Of a stretch of DNA of 64,000 nucleotides, positions 15,707 through 24,370 are shown one piece after another. Each line of letters opens with the position of its first letter. Position 1 is the first letter of the stretch. The notes beneath the pieces are model-generated. The model was not told the origin of the DNA, made no database searches, and saw only the letters and a list, made by a program, of their open reading frames with translations. This stretch comes from JAWKIW01 sp046331175 (GTDB taxonomy: Bacteria > Actinomycetota > Acidimicrobiia > Acidimicrobiales > Acidimicrobilacustridaceae), in NCBI GenBank assembly GCA_046331175.1, contig JAXLRI010000003.1:496001-560000 (forward strand), given 5' to 3'. The position numbers and the translations under genes were made by a program.

Positions 15707-16489
15707 CCGGTACCAGGTGCGGTGGGACGAGGCGAAGCCGGCGGCGGCGTACACGGCGCGGGCGGCGGCGTTGTCCTCCTGGACCTGCAGCCAGAGGTGG
15801 GTGGCCCCGACGGCGGCAGCCCAACCGTCGACCGCCTCGAGCAGGGCGGTGGCCACGCCGGCACGACGGTGCGCAGCCGCGGTGTGCATCCCCATGAGCG
15901 CCACCAGCGACGGCGAGCTGGTCGGGTGCAGGCCGAAGGCGACGCCGGTGGCTCGGCCGTCGCGACGGGCGACCGCGACGACGCCGCCCACCTCGTCGGC
16001 GAGCGCGAGGTAGGCGCCGACGCGGCCGTCGTGGGCCCCTGACGGGTCGAGGCCGACGAGCGCTCCGACCAGGGCGCCATCAGCGACGACCGCGGCGGGG
16101 GCCAGCAGGTCGACGCCAGCGGCCGGGGGAGCGGGGCGAGGGTCCCTCCGCGCCACCGGTCGGACGAGGACCTGGACCGGCGCTTCGACGGCCCACCCCG
16201 CCTGCGCGGCGGCGTCGTCGACGGCGGTGGGCGAGCCGGGGCCGAGCAGCAGGCGGGGGGTGCGGCCCCGCTCGGCGTAGTAGCGCTCGACGGCGAGCAG
16301 CTGCACGCCGGCCGGCCGACCCGAGGAGGACGGTCCGGCTACGACGGCGCTGTTGGCCCGGCGGAAGGGGAGCGCGGGGTCGGCCCGCAGCCACCAGCCG
16401 TCGAGGTCGATCGCCTCTGCGGTGGGCATCGCGACGAGGGCCGCTGCGTCGAGGTCGGCCAGGGAGGGCGGAGCGGGTGGAGCATCCAC
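15689..16489 (-). CDS. GNAT N-acetyltransferase
   Basis: A 266-residue protein with a C-terminal GNAT acetyltransferase domain (~130-266). Acetyl-CoA binding is seen at GMHTAAAHRRAGVATALLEA (R-R-x-G-x-A), with WLQVQEDNAAARAVYAAAGF as the last strand and helix of the fold. The N-terminal half (LADLDAAALVAMPTAEAIDL onward) is a diverged first domain with WWLRADPALPFRRANS. The acceptor is unknown. GTG 16489 was chosen because an ATTCTG-complement -10 (CAGAAT) lies 6 nt before it; this -10 overlaps the TetR operator. It therefore probably belongs to the regulon of the divergent TetR gene. Confidence 0.8.
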   Translation of the reverse strand: MDAPPAPPSLADLDAAALVAMPTAEAIDLDGWWLRADPALPFRRANSAVVAGPSSSGRPAGVQLLAVERYYAERGRTPRLLLGPGSPTAVDDAAAQAGWAVEAPVQVLVRPVARRDPRPAPPAAGVDLLAPAAVVADGALVGALVGLDPSGAHDGRVGAYLALADEVGGVVAVARRDGRATGVAFGLHPTSSPSLVALMGMHTAAAHRRAGVATALLEAVDGWAAAVGATHLWLQVQEDNAAARAVYAAAGFASSHRTWYRRHPTG

Positions 16490-16498
16490 CCTCTGATT

Positions 16499-16531
16499 CT
16501 GAACGTGGTTCAGACTATGAACGTGGTTCAT
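16499..16531. promoter_or_regulatory. Two tandem TetR operators in the divergent GNAT/TetR promoter
   Basis: CTGAACGTGGTTCAG at 16499-16513 and ATGAACGTGGTTCAT at 16517-16531 share the core TGAAC-GTG-GTTCA; centres are 18 bp apart. The first covers the GNAT -10 (CAGAAT, minus strand, 16496-16501) and a CAGACT hexamer (16511-16516) sits between or across both for the TetR gene. Confidence 0.8.
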
Positions 16532-17284
16532 CTCCGCGCCGTCGCCGACGACCGCCGAGAGCGCGCCCGGGACGAGAAGCGGCAGCGGATGCTGGCCGCG
16601 GCCAGCCGCGTCATCGACCGCGACGGGCTGGCGGGCGTCACCATGCACGCCGTCGCCGACGAGCTCGATGCCGCCGTCGGCACGATCTACAACTACTTCC
16701 CGTCCAAGGCGGCGCTGGTGGCGGCGCTGCAGGGCCAGGCCGTCGACGTGCTGCGGGCCTCGCACCAGGCGGCCTCCCAGCGGTGGGACGCCGAGCTCGC
16801 CGACGAGGACATCGACCCGGTCACCGACGTGCTGGTGCGCCTGTGCGCCTTCGGGGCGTTCTACGGTGCCGCCTCAGTGGTGTTCGCCGACGAGTTCCAG
16901 CTGCAGCGCCTCCTGCTGTCCGAGAAGCCGACGCTGTCGTCGCGCCCCGAGGTGCGCGCCGCGCTCGAGGTGGTCGACCGGCTGCTGGCCGAGCCGGCCC
17001 AGCTGCTCGATGCCGCCGTCGGCCACGAGGCCCTCGAGCCGGCCGACAACCGCGAGCGGGCGCTGGTGTGGACCGCCGCGCTCAACGGCGTGCTGCTGCT
17101 CGACAACCTCTCGCCCATCGACCGCCACCTGTTCCGGGCCCAGCACCTGGCCCGCTCGCTGACCCACGACCTGCTGACGGGGTGGGGAGGCGACCGCGCC
17201 GACGTCGAGGTGGCGGCCAGCCACGTCGAGCGCCTGGCCGCCCTGGGTCCGATGGCGCCACCCCCCGAGGGGACGGGCCGGTGA
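16517..17284 (+). CDS. TetR-family transcriptional regulator
   Basis: A 255-residue TetR repressor. HTH residues ~20-70: RQRMLAAASRVIDRDGLAGV, MHAVADELDAAVGTIYNYF, SKAALVAAL, all canonical. The C-terminal ligand domain is helical (AFGAFYGAASVVFADEFQLQ, LVWTAALNGVLLLDNLS). The start is uncertain among GTG 16505, ATG 16517 and GTG 16523; the CAGACT hexamer 6 nt before GTG 16523 would favour that start if leaderless. The start codon lies inside the second operator, so repression would block both promoters. A membrane-anchored small protein overlaps its stop. Confidence 0.88.
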   Translation: MNVVHLRAVADDRRERARDEKRQRMLAAASRVIDRDGLAGVTMHAVADELDAAVGTIYNYFPSKAALVAALQGQAVDVLRASHQAASQRWDAELADEDIDPVTDVLVRLCAFGAFYGAASVVFADEFQLQRLLLSEKPTLSSRPEVRAALEVVDRLLAEPAQLLDAAVGHEALEPADNRERALVWTAALNGVLLLDNLSPIDRHLFRAQHLARSLTHDLLTGWGGDRADVEVAASHVERLAALGPMAPPPEGTGR

Positions 17285-17661
17285 CGCCCGGAGCACCCCG
17301 TCGTCGCCGGCGTCGCGCCCGGACGTGCTGCCTGGTGGTCGTCCTCGGCCTCCTGGCGGTGGCCGGGCCTGGTGCCCTCGTGGCCTCCGCCCGGCCGGCG
17401 CTGGCCCAGGAGGCCGACCGCCCGCCGGGCGAGCCGTGCCTGCCCGGCGTCACCACGCTGCCGCCCGGTCAGGCCCCCAACGGGCCGTCGCCGGTGGGGC
17501 GCTGCGAGCCCACCACCGCCCGGCGCGCCCTCGACACCGCGGTGTGGGTCTTCACCCTGGGCTGCCTCGTGGGCGTCGCCGCCCTGGGCGTGGTGCTCGT
17601 CCGCCGCGACCGGAGGGACGGGGCGGTGCCCGGCGGCGAGCCCGTCGACGGCGTGGCCTGA
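17281..17661 (+). CDS. Small secreted/membrane protein with C-terminal helix
   Basis: A 126-residue protein whose GTG overlaps the TetR stop by four bases (GTGA). A basic N-tail (PRRRRRRARTCC) leads to a signal-like helix (LVVVLGLLAVAGPGALVASA) with a possible cleavage after ARPALAQ. A Pro/Gly-rich part with two Cys (EPCLPGVTTLP, GRCEPTT) follows, then a membrane helix (TAVWVFTLGCLVGVAALGVV) and a basic end. Topology suggests a type I membrane protein with a small external domain. No family recognised. Co-expression with TetR suggests it belongs to the same regulon. Confidence 0.6.
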   Translation: MTPGAPRRRRRRARTCCLVVVLGLLAVAGPGALVASARPALAQEADRPPGEPCLPGVTTLPPGQAPNGPSPVGRCEPTTARRALDTAVWVFTLGCLVGVAALGVVLVRRDRRDGAVPGGEPVDGVA

Positions 17662-17689
17662 GCCGGTCGGGTGGGCACGGGCGAGCCTC

Positions 17690-17695
17690 TAACCT
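17690..17695 (+). promoter_or_regulatory. -10 element for gcvT
   Basis: TAACCT, 7 nt before ATG 17703. Confidence 0.6.
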
Positions 17696-17702
17696 CTCGC
17701 CG

Positions 17703-18776
17703 ATGACCGACGACCTGCGCCACTCGCCCCTCGACGCCGCCCACCGGGCGCTCGGGGCCAAGCTCGTGCCCTTCGGCGGATGGGACATGCCGCTCAGCTA
17801 CCCGGCGGGCACGATCGCCGAGCACAAGGCCTGCCGCCACGGCGCCGTGGTGTTCGACGTCAGCCACCTCGGCACCGTGCGCGTGACGGGCGCCGACGCC
17901 CACGCCGGTCTGCAGCGGGCGCTCACCAACGACCTCGACAAGGTGGCGCCGGGCCGAGCCCAGTACACCCACCTGCTCGACCCCGACGACGCCTCGGTGC
18001 TCGACGACATCATCGTGTGGTGGCGCTCGCCCGAGGTGTTCGACGTGATGCCCAACGCCTCCAACACCAGCCGGGTCACCGGCGCGCTGGCCGAGGCCGG
18101 CGTCGAGGGAGCCGACGTCACGGCCGAGCGAGCCGTGCTGGCCGTGCAGGGGCCCGACGCCCGCGCCCGCCTGGCGACGGTGTGGCCCGAGGCCGCCGAG
18201 GTGGGCCGCTTCCGGGTCGCCGAGCTCGACTGGGACGGCGTGGCCTGCGTGGTGGCCGGCACCGGCTACACCGGCGAGGACGGCGTCGAGCTGGCCGTGC
18301 CGGCCGAGCACGCCACCCGCTTGTGGGACGCGTTGCTGGCGGCCGGCGTCGAGCCGGCGGGCCTCGGCGCCCGCGACACGCTGCGGCTCGAGGCGGCCCT
18401 GCCGCTGCACGGCCACGAGCTGGGTCCGGGCATCACCTCGTTGCAGGCCGGTCTCGGCTGGGTGGTGGCGTGGGACAAGGGCGACTTCCGCGGCCGCGAC
18501 GCCCTGGCCGCCGAGCGCGAGCGGGGCGTGGCCCGCCGCCTGCGCGGGCTGTCCACCGAGGGTCGCCGCCCGCCGCGCGCCGACCAGGTGGTCCGCCGCG
18601 ACGGCACCGAGGTGGGCGTGGTCACCAGCGGCAACTTCTCGCCCGAGCTGGGCCACGGCATCGCCCTGGCGTTCCTGCCGCCCGACGTGGCCGAGGGCGA
18701 GGTGCTGGCCATCGACGTGCGGGGTGACGACCTGCCCGCCACCGTCGTCGCCACCCCGTTCGTGGCCAAGCGCTGA
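17703..18776 (+). CDS. gcvT: Aminomethyltransferase (glycine cleavage T protein)
   Basis: A 357-residue T protein. It transfers the methylene group from H-protein-bound aminomethyl to tetrahydrofolate, releasing ammonia. Family motifs are the N-terminal SPLDAAHRALGAKLVPFGGW, FDVSHLGTVRVTG, NDLDKVAPGRAQYTHLLD, the Gly-rich GTGYTGEDGVEL and RDTLRLEAALPLHGHEL. The C-terminal β-barrel domain ends VATPFVAKR. Length is normal. It is leaderless and unlinked to gcvH and gcvP (6 kb and 2 kb away), so the glycine cleavage system is dispersed but local. The expected gcvL is not in the window. Confidence 0.96.
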   Translation: MTDDLRHSPLDAAHRALGAKLVPFGGWDMPLSYPAGTIAEHKACRHGAVVFDVSHLGTVRVTGADAHAGLQRALTNDLDKVAPGRAQYTHLLDPDDASVLDDIIVWWRSPEVFDVMPNASNTSRVTGALAEAGVEGADVTAERAVLAVQGPDARARLATVWPEAAEVGRFRVAELDWDGVACVVAGTGYTGEDGVELAVPAEHATRLWDALLAAGVEPAGLGARDTLRLEAALPLHGHELGPGITSLQAGLGWVVAWDKGDFRGRDALAAERERGVARRLRGLSTEGRRPPRADQVVRRDGTEVGVVTSGNFSPELGHGIALAFLPPDVAEGEVLAIDVRGDDLPATVVATPFVAKR

Positions 18777-18825
18777 CGGCCGAGGGCGCGGCGCCGCCGT
18801 CGCCGCCGGCCGAGACCCGGACGGC

Positions 18826-19269
18826 TCAGCCGCCGAGGCCGCTGAGCTCCTGGTCGAGCTGGTCCAGCTCCTGCTCGAGCGACGACACGGTGCGATCGGG
18901 TGCGGTCGTCGTCGGCACGGCGGCAGCACCGCCACCCGTCGTCGCGCCACCCGCCGGTCGGGTGCCGGCTCCGCCGCCCGTCGGCCCCGAGGCCGGGGTG
19001 GACGTCGGCGCGGTCGCGGTGGTGCTCGGCGGGGTCGCCACCGTGGTGGTGGGCGGCTCGGTCGGCCCGGCCGTGGTGGTCGGGGCCGACGTCGCCGGCT
19101 CGGTCGCGGCCGGCGCGGGCGTGGTGCTCGGCGCCGCGCCCCCGCCCCGGGGGGCGGTGGTGCTCGTCGGCACCGGCTCGGCCGACGGGGTGCCGTGGCC
19201 GCCGCACCCGGAGAGGGCGGCGACCACGGTCAGCCCCAGGGCCGTGGCGGGGATCAGGCGGCGGCGCAC
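18826..19269 (-). CDS. Pro/Thr-rich lipoprotein
   Basis: A 147-residue lipoprotein whose GTG start lies inside the last codons of the 115-residue gene upstream, a 16-bp overlap. Signal: VRRRLIPATALGLTVVAALS, then a lipobox ending LSGC. The mature chain is a long Thr/Pro/Ala linker and ends in a short heptad-like helix (SSLEQELDQLDQELSGL), likely a coiled coil. Such a layout fits a spacer tethered to the membrane that presents a helix for partner binding, perhaps the co-translated coiled-coil protein. No family recognised. Confidence 0.6.
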   Translation of the reverse strand: MRRRLIPATALGLTVVAALSGCGGHGTPSAEPVPTSTTAPRGGGAAPSTTPAPAATEPATSAPTTTAGPTEPPTTTVATPPSTTATAPTSTPASGPTGGGAGTRPAGGATTGGGAAAVPTTTAPDRTVSSLEQELDQLDQELSGLGG

Positions 19270-19601
19270 GCCGAGGCCAGCCGGGCCTGGATGGCGTCGA
19301 TGCGGGCCTGGACCTTGGCGATGCGGTCGAGGGCGTGGTCGATGCGGGCGACCAGGTCGCTCCGGCCGGCGGCCTCGGCCTTGGCCCGGGCGTCGGTCAG
19401 CCTTCCCTTGATGTCCCCGAGCCGCTGCTCGACCTCGGTCAGGCGGGCATCGATCTGGTCCTTGTGCTCGCAGATGCGGGCCTTGATCGTGCCCGGGTCG
19501 GGCCGGGTCGGCTCGGCGCCGGCGGCACCGGCCAGGCCGGCGGTGCCGAGGGACATGGTGCCGGCGAGCACGGCGCCGGCGATGACCTTGCGGATCTGCA
19601 T
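19254..19601 (-). CDS. Secreted small coiled-coil protein
   Basis: A 115-residue secreted protein. A signal peptide (MQIRKVIAGAVLAGTMSLG up to the AGAA region) is followed by a helix-rich domain of ~85 residues with heptad repeats (LTEVEQRLGDIKGRL, LVARIDHALDRIAKVQARID). Cys residues at the ICEHKD and SACAAA segments could pair. A GGAGGAGG ribosome site lies just before ATG 19601. Overlap with the following lipoprotein gene indicates translational coupling. Function unknown; resembles generic actinobacterial extracytoplasmic coiled coils. Confidence 0.7.
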   Translation of the reverse strand: MQIRKVIAGAVLAGTMSLGTAGLAGAAGAEPTRPDPGTIKARICEHKDQIDARLTEVEQRLGDIKGRLTDARAKAEAAGRSDLVARIDHALDRIAKVQARIDAIQARLASACAAA

Positions 19602-19709
19602 GGGGGTCCTCCTCCCCGAGGGCCGGGTGGCGGGTCGCCGCCTCGGCCGGTGATGACGTGGTCACCATCGGCGCGACGTGTGAGGAGGATGTGAGGACCG
19701 GGTGAGCGA

Positions 19710-21098
19710 TCAGTCGATCCGGACGAGCTCGCCGTAGGACGGCACCACCACGTTCCAGCCCAGGCGCTCGCCAGCGGTGTCGGCCAGGGCCGCCGAGGCG
19801 GCCGGCTCGCCGTGCACCACGTAGGCGGCCTCGGGGGGTGCGATGGCGGTGCCCAGCCAGGCCAGGAGCTCGTCGGCGTCGGCGTGGACCGAGAACGAGG
19901 GCAGGTCGACGACCTCGGCTCGCACCGGGATGTAGTGGCCGAGCAGCTTCACCTGGCGGGCGCCCTCGGCCAGGAGGCGGCCCCGCGTCTGGGCGGCCTG
20001 GAAGCCCACGAGGATCACCGTGTTGCGATGGTCGGGCAGGTACCGCCGGAGGTGGTGCAGGACCCGTCCGCCGGTGGCCATGCCCGACGCCGACACGATG
20101 ATGGCCGGGTAGGCGAGCCGATCGATGGCCATCGACTCGTCGACCGTGCGGACAGCGGTCACGTCGGCCAGGCCCAGCACGTCGTGCCCGACGACCTCCG
20201 GACGGACGTCGGGGCTGCCGTCGGCCAGCGCGGCGCGGTAGACGTCGAGGGCGGCCAGCGCCATCGGGCTGTCGACGAACACGGGCAGGTCGGGGATGGC
20301 GCCGGCGGCCCGGAGGCGGTGGAGGTGCACCAGCAGCACCTCGGTGCGGTCGACGGCGAAGGCGGGGATGATGACCTTGCCGCCTCGGGCGGCCGTGCGG
20401 GCGATGGCCGCGCCGAGCCGATCGAGGGCGCCCTCGTCGTCGTGGTGGCGGTTGCCGTAGGTGGACTCGACCAGCACGACGTCGGCCGAGCCGATCGGCG
20501 CCGGGGGCACCAGCAGCGGGTGGGCGGTCCGCCCGAGGTCGCCCGAGCAGACCAGGGTGCGGGGCCCGTGACGGGTGTCGACGGTGAGCCGGGCGACCGA
20601 CGAGCCGAGGATGTGCCCGGCTGGCGACAAGAGGGCCCGGACCCCCTCGGCCACGTCGACGGCCTCACCGAACGGCGTCGGTCGCAGGTGGGTGCACGCG
20701 GTGCGGGCGTCGTCCTCGGTGTACAGCGGCAGGGCGGGGTGGTGCTTGGAGTACCCGCGGCGGTTGGCGTAGGCGGCCTCCTCCTCGTGGAGGTGGCCGC
20801 TGTCGGGCAGCACGATGCCGGCCAGCGCGGCGGTGCCGGGGCTGGCGTGGATCGGTCCGGTGAACCCGTCGCGCACCAGGGCCGGGAGGTAGCCGCAGTG
20901 GTCGACGTGCGCGTGGGTGAGCACCACGGCGTCGATCGACGCCGGGTCGACGGGCAGCGGCGCCCAGTTCCGCAGCCGCAGCTCCTTCTCGCCCTGGTAC
21001 AGCCCGCAGTCGACGAGCACGCGCGACGACCCGGTGTCGAGCAGGAAGCGACTGCCGGTGACCGTGCCGGTGGCCCCGAGGAACGTGAGGGTGGTCAC
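19710..21098 (-). CDS. MBL-fold beta-CASP ribonuclease/exonuclease-like protein
   Basis: A 462-residue metallo-β-lactamase/β-CASP protein, cytosolic, of the RNA-processing exonuclease (CPSF-like) group. Zn ligands are seen at THAHVDHCGY (HxHxDH, residues 62-67), a His at SPAGHILGSS and an Asp at VCSGDLG. β-CASP motifs are VVLVESTYGNR, PAFAVDRTEVLL, SASGMATGGRVLHHL and SFSVHADADELL. The C-terminal Zn His is AYVVHGEP. All sites are intact, so it should be active on RNA. It ends 14 nt upstream of gcvP's stop (same strand), so gcvP read-through into it is possible. Confidence 0.92.
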   Translation of the reverse strand: MTTLTFLGATGTVTGSRFLLDTGSSRVLVDCGLYQGEKELRLRNWAPLPVDPASIDAVVLTHAHVDHCGYLPALVRDGFTGPIHASPGTAALAGIVLPDSGHLHEEEAAYANRRGYSKHHPALPLYTEDDARTACTHLRPTPFGEAVDVAEGVRALLSPAGHILGSSVARLTVDTRHGPRTLVCSGDLGRTAHPLLVPPAPIGSADVVLVESTYGNRHHDDEGALDRLGAAIARTAARGGKVIIPAFAVDRTEVLLVHLHRLRAAGAIPDLPVFVDSPMALAALDVYRAALADGSPDVRPEVVGHDVLGLADVTAVRTVDESMAIDRLAYPAIIVSASGMATGGRVLHHLRRYLPDHRNTVILVGFQAAQTRGRLLAEGARQVKLLGHYIPVRAEVVDLPSFSVHADADELLAWLGTAIAPPEAAYVVHGEPAASAALADTAGERLGWNVVVPSYGELVRID

Positions 21099-21111
21099 GC
21101 GTCCGGTGTCC

Positions 21112-23982
21112 TCACACGTAGTCCTCGATGGGCGGGCACGAGCACACCACGTTGCGGTCGCCGAAGGCGTTGTCGATGCGGCTGACCGGCACCCAGTACT
21201 TCCGCTCGAGCAGCGAGTCCACCGGGTAGGCGGCCAGCTGGCGCGAGTAGGCGTGGTCCCAGGTGTCGGTGGTGACGTCGGCGGCGGGGTGCGGGGCGTG
21301 GTGCAGCGGGTTGTCCTCTCGGTCCCACGCCCCCGATCCCACCTGGTCGATCTCGCCCTTGATGGCGATGAGGGCGTCGCAGAAGCGGTCGACCTCGGCC
21401 AGGCTCTCGGACTCGGTGGCCTCGATCATCAGGGTGCCGGCCACCGGGAACGACATGGTGGGGGCGTGGAAGCCGTAGTCGATGAGCCGCTTGGCGATGT
21501 CGTCGACGGTCACGCCGGTCTCGGCGGTGATGGGCCGGATGTCGATGATGCACTCGTGGGCGACCATGCCGTTCTGGCCGGTGTAGAGCACCGGGTAGTG
21601 CGGGGCCAGGCGGCGGGCGATGTGGTTGGCGGAGAGGATGGCGACCTGGGTGGCCTGCCGCAGGCCCTCGCGGCCCATCATCGTCAGGTACATCCACGAG
21701 ATCGGCAGGATGCCGGCCGACCCCCACGGCGCCGCGGCGATGGGTCCGGGGCCGGTGGCGGGCCCGGCCTCGCCGACGACCGGGTGGTTGGGCAGGAACG
21801 GGGCGAGGTGCTCCTTGACGCCGATGGGCCCGACGCCCGGGCCACCACCGCCGTGGGGGATGCAGAACGTCTTGTGCAGGTTGAGGTGGCTCACGTCGGC
21901 GCCGAACTGGCCCGGCTTGGCCACGCCGACCAGCGCGTTGAGGTTGGCGCCGTCGAGGTACACCTGGCCGCCGGCCTCGTGCACGAGGCGGCAGATGTCG
22001 GTGATGGCCGCCTCGAACACCCCGTGGGTCGAGGGGTACGTGACCATGAGCGCGGCCACGTTCGGGCCGTGCTCGTCGAGCTTGGCCCGCAGGTCGTCGA
22101 CGTCGACGTTGCCGTCGTCGTCGCACGCCACGACCACCACCCGCATGCCGGCCATGGCGGCGCTGGCGGGGTTGGTGCCGTGGGCCGAGGCCGGGATGAG
22201 GCACACGTCGCGGTGTGCGTCGCCGCGGCTGGCGTGGTAGCCGCGGATGGCGAGCAGCCCGGCGTACTCGCCCTGCGAGCCGGCGTTGGGCTGCAGGGAG
22301 ACGGCGTCGTAGCCGGTGATCTCGACCAGTGCCTCCTCGAGGTCGCGGAACAGCTGGAGGTAGCCCTCGGCCTGGTCGAGTGGCGCGAAGGGGTGCAGGC
22401 CGCCGAGCTCGGGCCAGGTGACCGGCAGCATCTCGGCGGTGGCGTTGAGCTTCATCGTGCACGACCCGAGCGGGATCATGGCCCGGTCGAGGGCGATGTC
22501 CTTGTCCATGAGCGCCCGGAGGTAGCGCAGCATCTCGGTCTCGGAGTGGTAGCGGTTGAAGACCGAGTGCTCGAGGAACGCGCTGGTGCGGGCCAGCGCC
22601 TCGGGGATGGCCTCGCCCACGGACAGATCGAGGTCGTCGATGGACGCGGCGACGCCGAACGCCGCCCAGACCGCCTCGACGACGTCGCGCGTGGTGGTCT
22701 CGTCGAGGGAGATGCCGACGGTGTCGGCGTCGACCGACCGCAGGTTCACGCCCCGCTGGCCGGCCGCGGCCAGCACGGCGTCGGCGTCGCCGGGCACCCG
22801 CACGGTGAGGGTGTCGAAGAAGGTGTCGTTGACGACCTCGACCCCGCCGGCCCGCAGGCCGGCGGCGAGGATGGCGGTGAGGCGGTGGACCCGACGGGCG
22901 ATGCGGGTGAGGCCCTCGGGGCCGTGGTAGGCGGCGTAGAGCCCGGCCATCACGGCGAGCAGCACCTGGGCGGTGCAGATGTTGGAGGTGGCCTTCTCGC
23001 GGCGGATGTGCTGCTCGCGGGTGGACAACGTGAGCCGGTAGGCACGCCGTCCCTTGCTGTCGACCGACACCCCGACCAGGCGCCCCGGCAGCGTGCGCTT
23101 GTGGGCGTCCTTGGTGGCGATGTAGCCGGCGTGGGGTCCGCCGTAGCCGAGCGGCACGCCGAAGCGCTGGGACGAGCCGACCACGACGTCGGCGCCGATC
23201 TCGCCCGGCGGCCGGATGATGGCGAGCGACAGCAGGTCGGCCGCGACCACCACGAGGGTGCCGCGCTCGTGGAGGGCGGCGATGAGCGCCTCGTCGTCGC
23301 GCAGGCGACCGTCGGTGGTGGGCTGCTGGAGGAGCACGCCGAAGATGCCCTCGCCGGCGACGCCGGCGGCGGGGTCGGTGACCACGACGTCGAGGCCGAG
23401 CGGCTCGGCCCGGGTCTGCACCACGGCGATGGTCTGGGGGTGGCAGCCGGCGTCGACCACGAAGGTGGTGCCGCCCTTGGGGTTGAGGCGGTGGCACATG
23501 GCCATGGCCTCGGCGGCGGCGGTGCCCTCGTCGAGCAGGGAGGCGTTGGCGAGCTCCATCCCGGTGAGGTCGCACACCATGGTCTGGAAGTTGAGCAGCG
23601 CCTCGAGCCGGCCCTGGCTGATCTCGGGCTGGTACGGCGTGTAGGCCGTGTACCAGCCCGGGTTCTCGAGGACGTTGCGCAGGATCACGTTGGGCGTGAG
23701 CGTGTCGCTGTAGCCCATGCCGATGAGGGAGCGGCGCACGGTGTTGCGGCCGGCGATCTCGCGGAGGCGGGCCAGGGCCTCGGCCTCGGTGACCGCCGCC
23801 GGCAGCTCGAGGGGCTTGTCCCAGCGGATCGAGGACGGCACGACCCGCTCGACCAGCTCGTCGAGCGACGACAGGCCGAGGCCGGCGAGCATCTGCGCCT
23901 GGTCGGTCGCGGACGGGCCGATGTGGCGGGGGAGGAACTCGGCGTGGTCCTCGAGCTCGTCGAGGGAGCGGGGGTCGGCCAT
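21112..23982 (-). CDS. gcvP: Glycine dehydrogenase (decarboxylating), P protein
   Basis: A 956-residue single-chain P protein (fused P1-P2), which decarboxylates glycine and loads the aminomethyl group onto GcvH-lipoate. The PLP Lys is in LNLHKTFCIPHGGG, near residue 703. It also shows FLPRHIGPSATDQAQML, DLTGMELANASLLDEGTAA, YGGPHAGYIATKD and the normal C-terminus FGDRNVVCSCPPIEDY. The start ATG 23982 follows GAGAGG. It is preceded by a tandem glycine riboswitch, so glycine should raise its expression. It is the only gcv gene in the window that carries it. Confidence 0.98.
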   Translation of the reverse strand: MADPRSLDELEDHAEFLPRHIGPSATDQAQMLAGLGLSSLDELVERVVPSSIRWDKPLELPAAVTEAEALARLREIAGRNTVRRSLIGMGYSDTLTPNVILRNVLENPGWYTAYTPYQPEISQGRLEALLNFQTMVCDLTGMELANASLLDEGTAAAEAMAMCHRLNPKGGTTFVVDAGCHPQTIAVVQTRAEPLGLDVVVTDPAAGVAGEGIFGVLLQQPTTDGRLRDDEALIAALHERGTLVVVAADLLSLAIIRPPGEIGADVVVGSSQRFGVPLGYGGPHAGYIATKDAHKRTLPGRLVGVSVDSKGRRAYRLTLSTREQHIRREKATSNICTAQVLLAVMAGLYAAYHGPEGLTRIARRVHRLTAILAAGLRAGGVEVVNDTFFDTLTVRVPGDADAVLAAAGQRGVNLRSVDADTVGISLDETTTRDVVEAVWAAFGVAASIDDLDLSVGEAIPEALARTSAFLEHSVFNRYHSETEMLRYLRALMDKDIALDRAMIPLGSCTMKLNATAEMLPVTWPELGGLHPFAPLDQAEGYLQLFRDLEEALVEITGYDAVSLQPNAGSQGEYAGLLAIRGYHASRGDAHRDVCLIPASAHGTNPASAAMAGMRVVVVACDDDGNVDVDDLRAKLDEHGPNVAALMVTYPSTHGVFEAAITDICRLVHEAGGQVYLDGANLNALVGVAKPGQFGADVSHLNLHKTFCIPHGGGGPGVGPIGVKEHLAPFLPNHPVVGEAGPATGPGPIAAAPWGSAGILPISWMYLTMMGREGLRQATQVAILSANHIARRLAPHYPVLYTGQNGMVAHECIIDIRPITAETGVTVDDIAKRLIDYGFHAPTMSFPVAGTLMIEATESESLAEVDRFCDALIAIKGEIDQVGSGAWDREDNPLHHAPHPAADVTTDTWDHAYSRQLAAYPVDSLLERKYWVPVSRIDNAFGDRNVVCSCPPIEDYV

Positions 23983-24053
23983 GGTGGGAGCCTCTCGGGT
24001 GGCGACGGGATCGCGACGGGGTCGCGCGGGTGGCGGTGCTGCCCCCGCTGTCG

Positions 24054-24240
24054 TCGGACCTGAGAGCTTCGCCGAGGCCGGGCCTGGGCTTTCCCCTTCG
24101 GTGAGCGACCGGTCGGGACCGGTGGCTGCTCTCCAGCGTGCGCCTGCGCCTGCGGTACGGGGGCCTGAGAGTTTCCGGGCGGTTGCTCCTTCGGCGCCCC
24201 CGTCGGCGTCGTCGGCGACGGGGGGCTCTCCCGCAGGCGG
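24054..24240 (-). promoter_or_regulatory. Tandem glycine riboswitch upstream of gcvP
   Basis: Read on the minus strand, two glycine aptamers lie in series. Aptamer 1 (about 24240 to 24160) has GGGAGAGC, CGCCGAAGGAGCAA and AACTCTCAGG. Aptamer 2 (about 24140 to 24055) has GGAGAGC, CACCGAAGGGGAAA and AGCTCTCAGG. These are the conserved core motifs of the class. The gcvP start is about 72 nt after aptamer 2. Cooperative glycine sensing turning on gcvP is the known role of such tandem switches. Confidence 0.93.
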
Positions 24241-24264
24241 TCGAAGGCCTGGGTTGTGCGGGCG

Positions 24265-24270
24265 AGCCTA
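24265..24270 (-). promoter_or_regulatory. -10 element of the glycine-riboswitch transcript
   Basis: TAGGCT on the minus strand, about 25 nt before the first aptamer stem, so transcription should begin near 24258. Confidence 0.6.
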
Positions 24271-24370
24271 CCCGCTGGCGCCGGCCCGTCGGTGCGGGGC
24301 CGGGGAGTAGCGTGGCGCCGCCCGATCCACGGGCGAGGCACCGGCCGACCGGGACCGACGGGGGAGTGCG

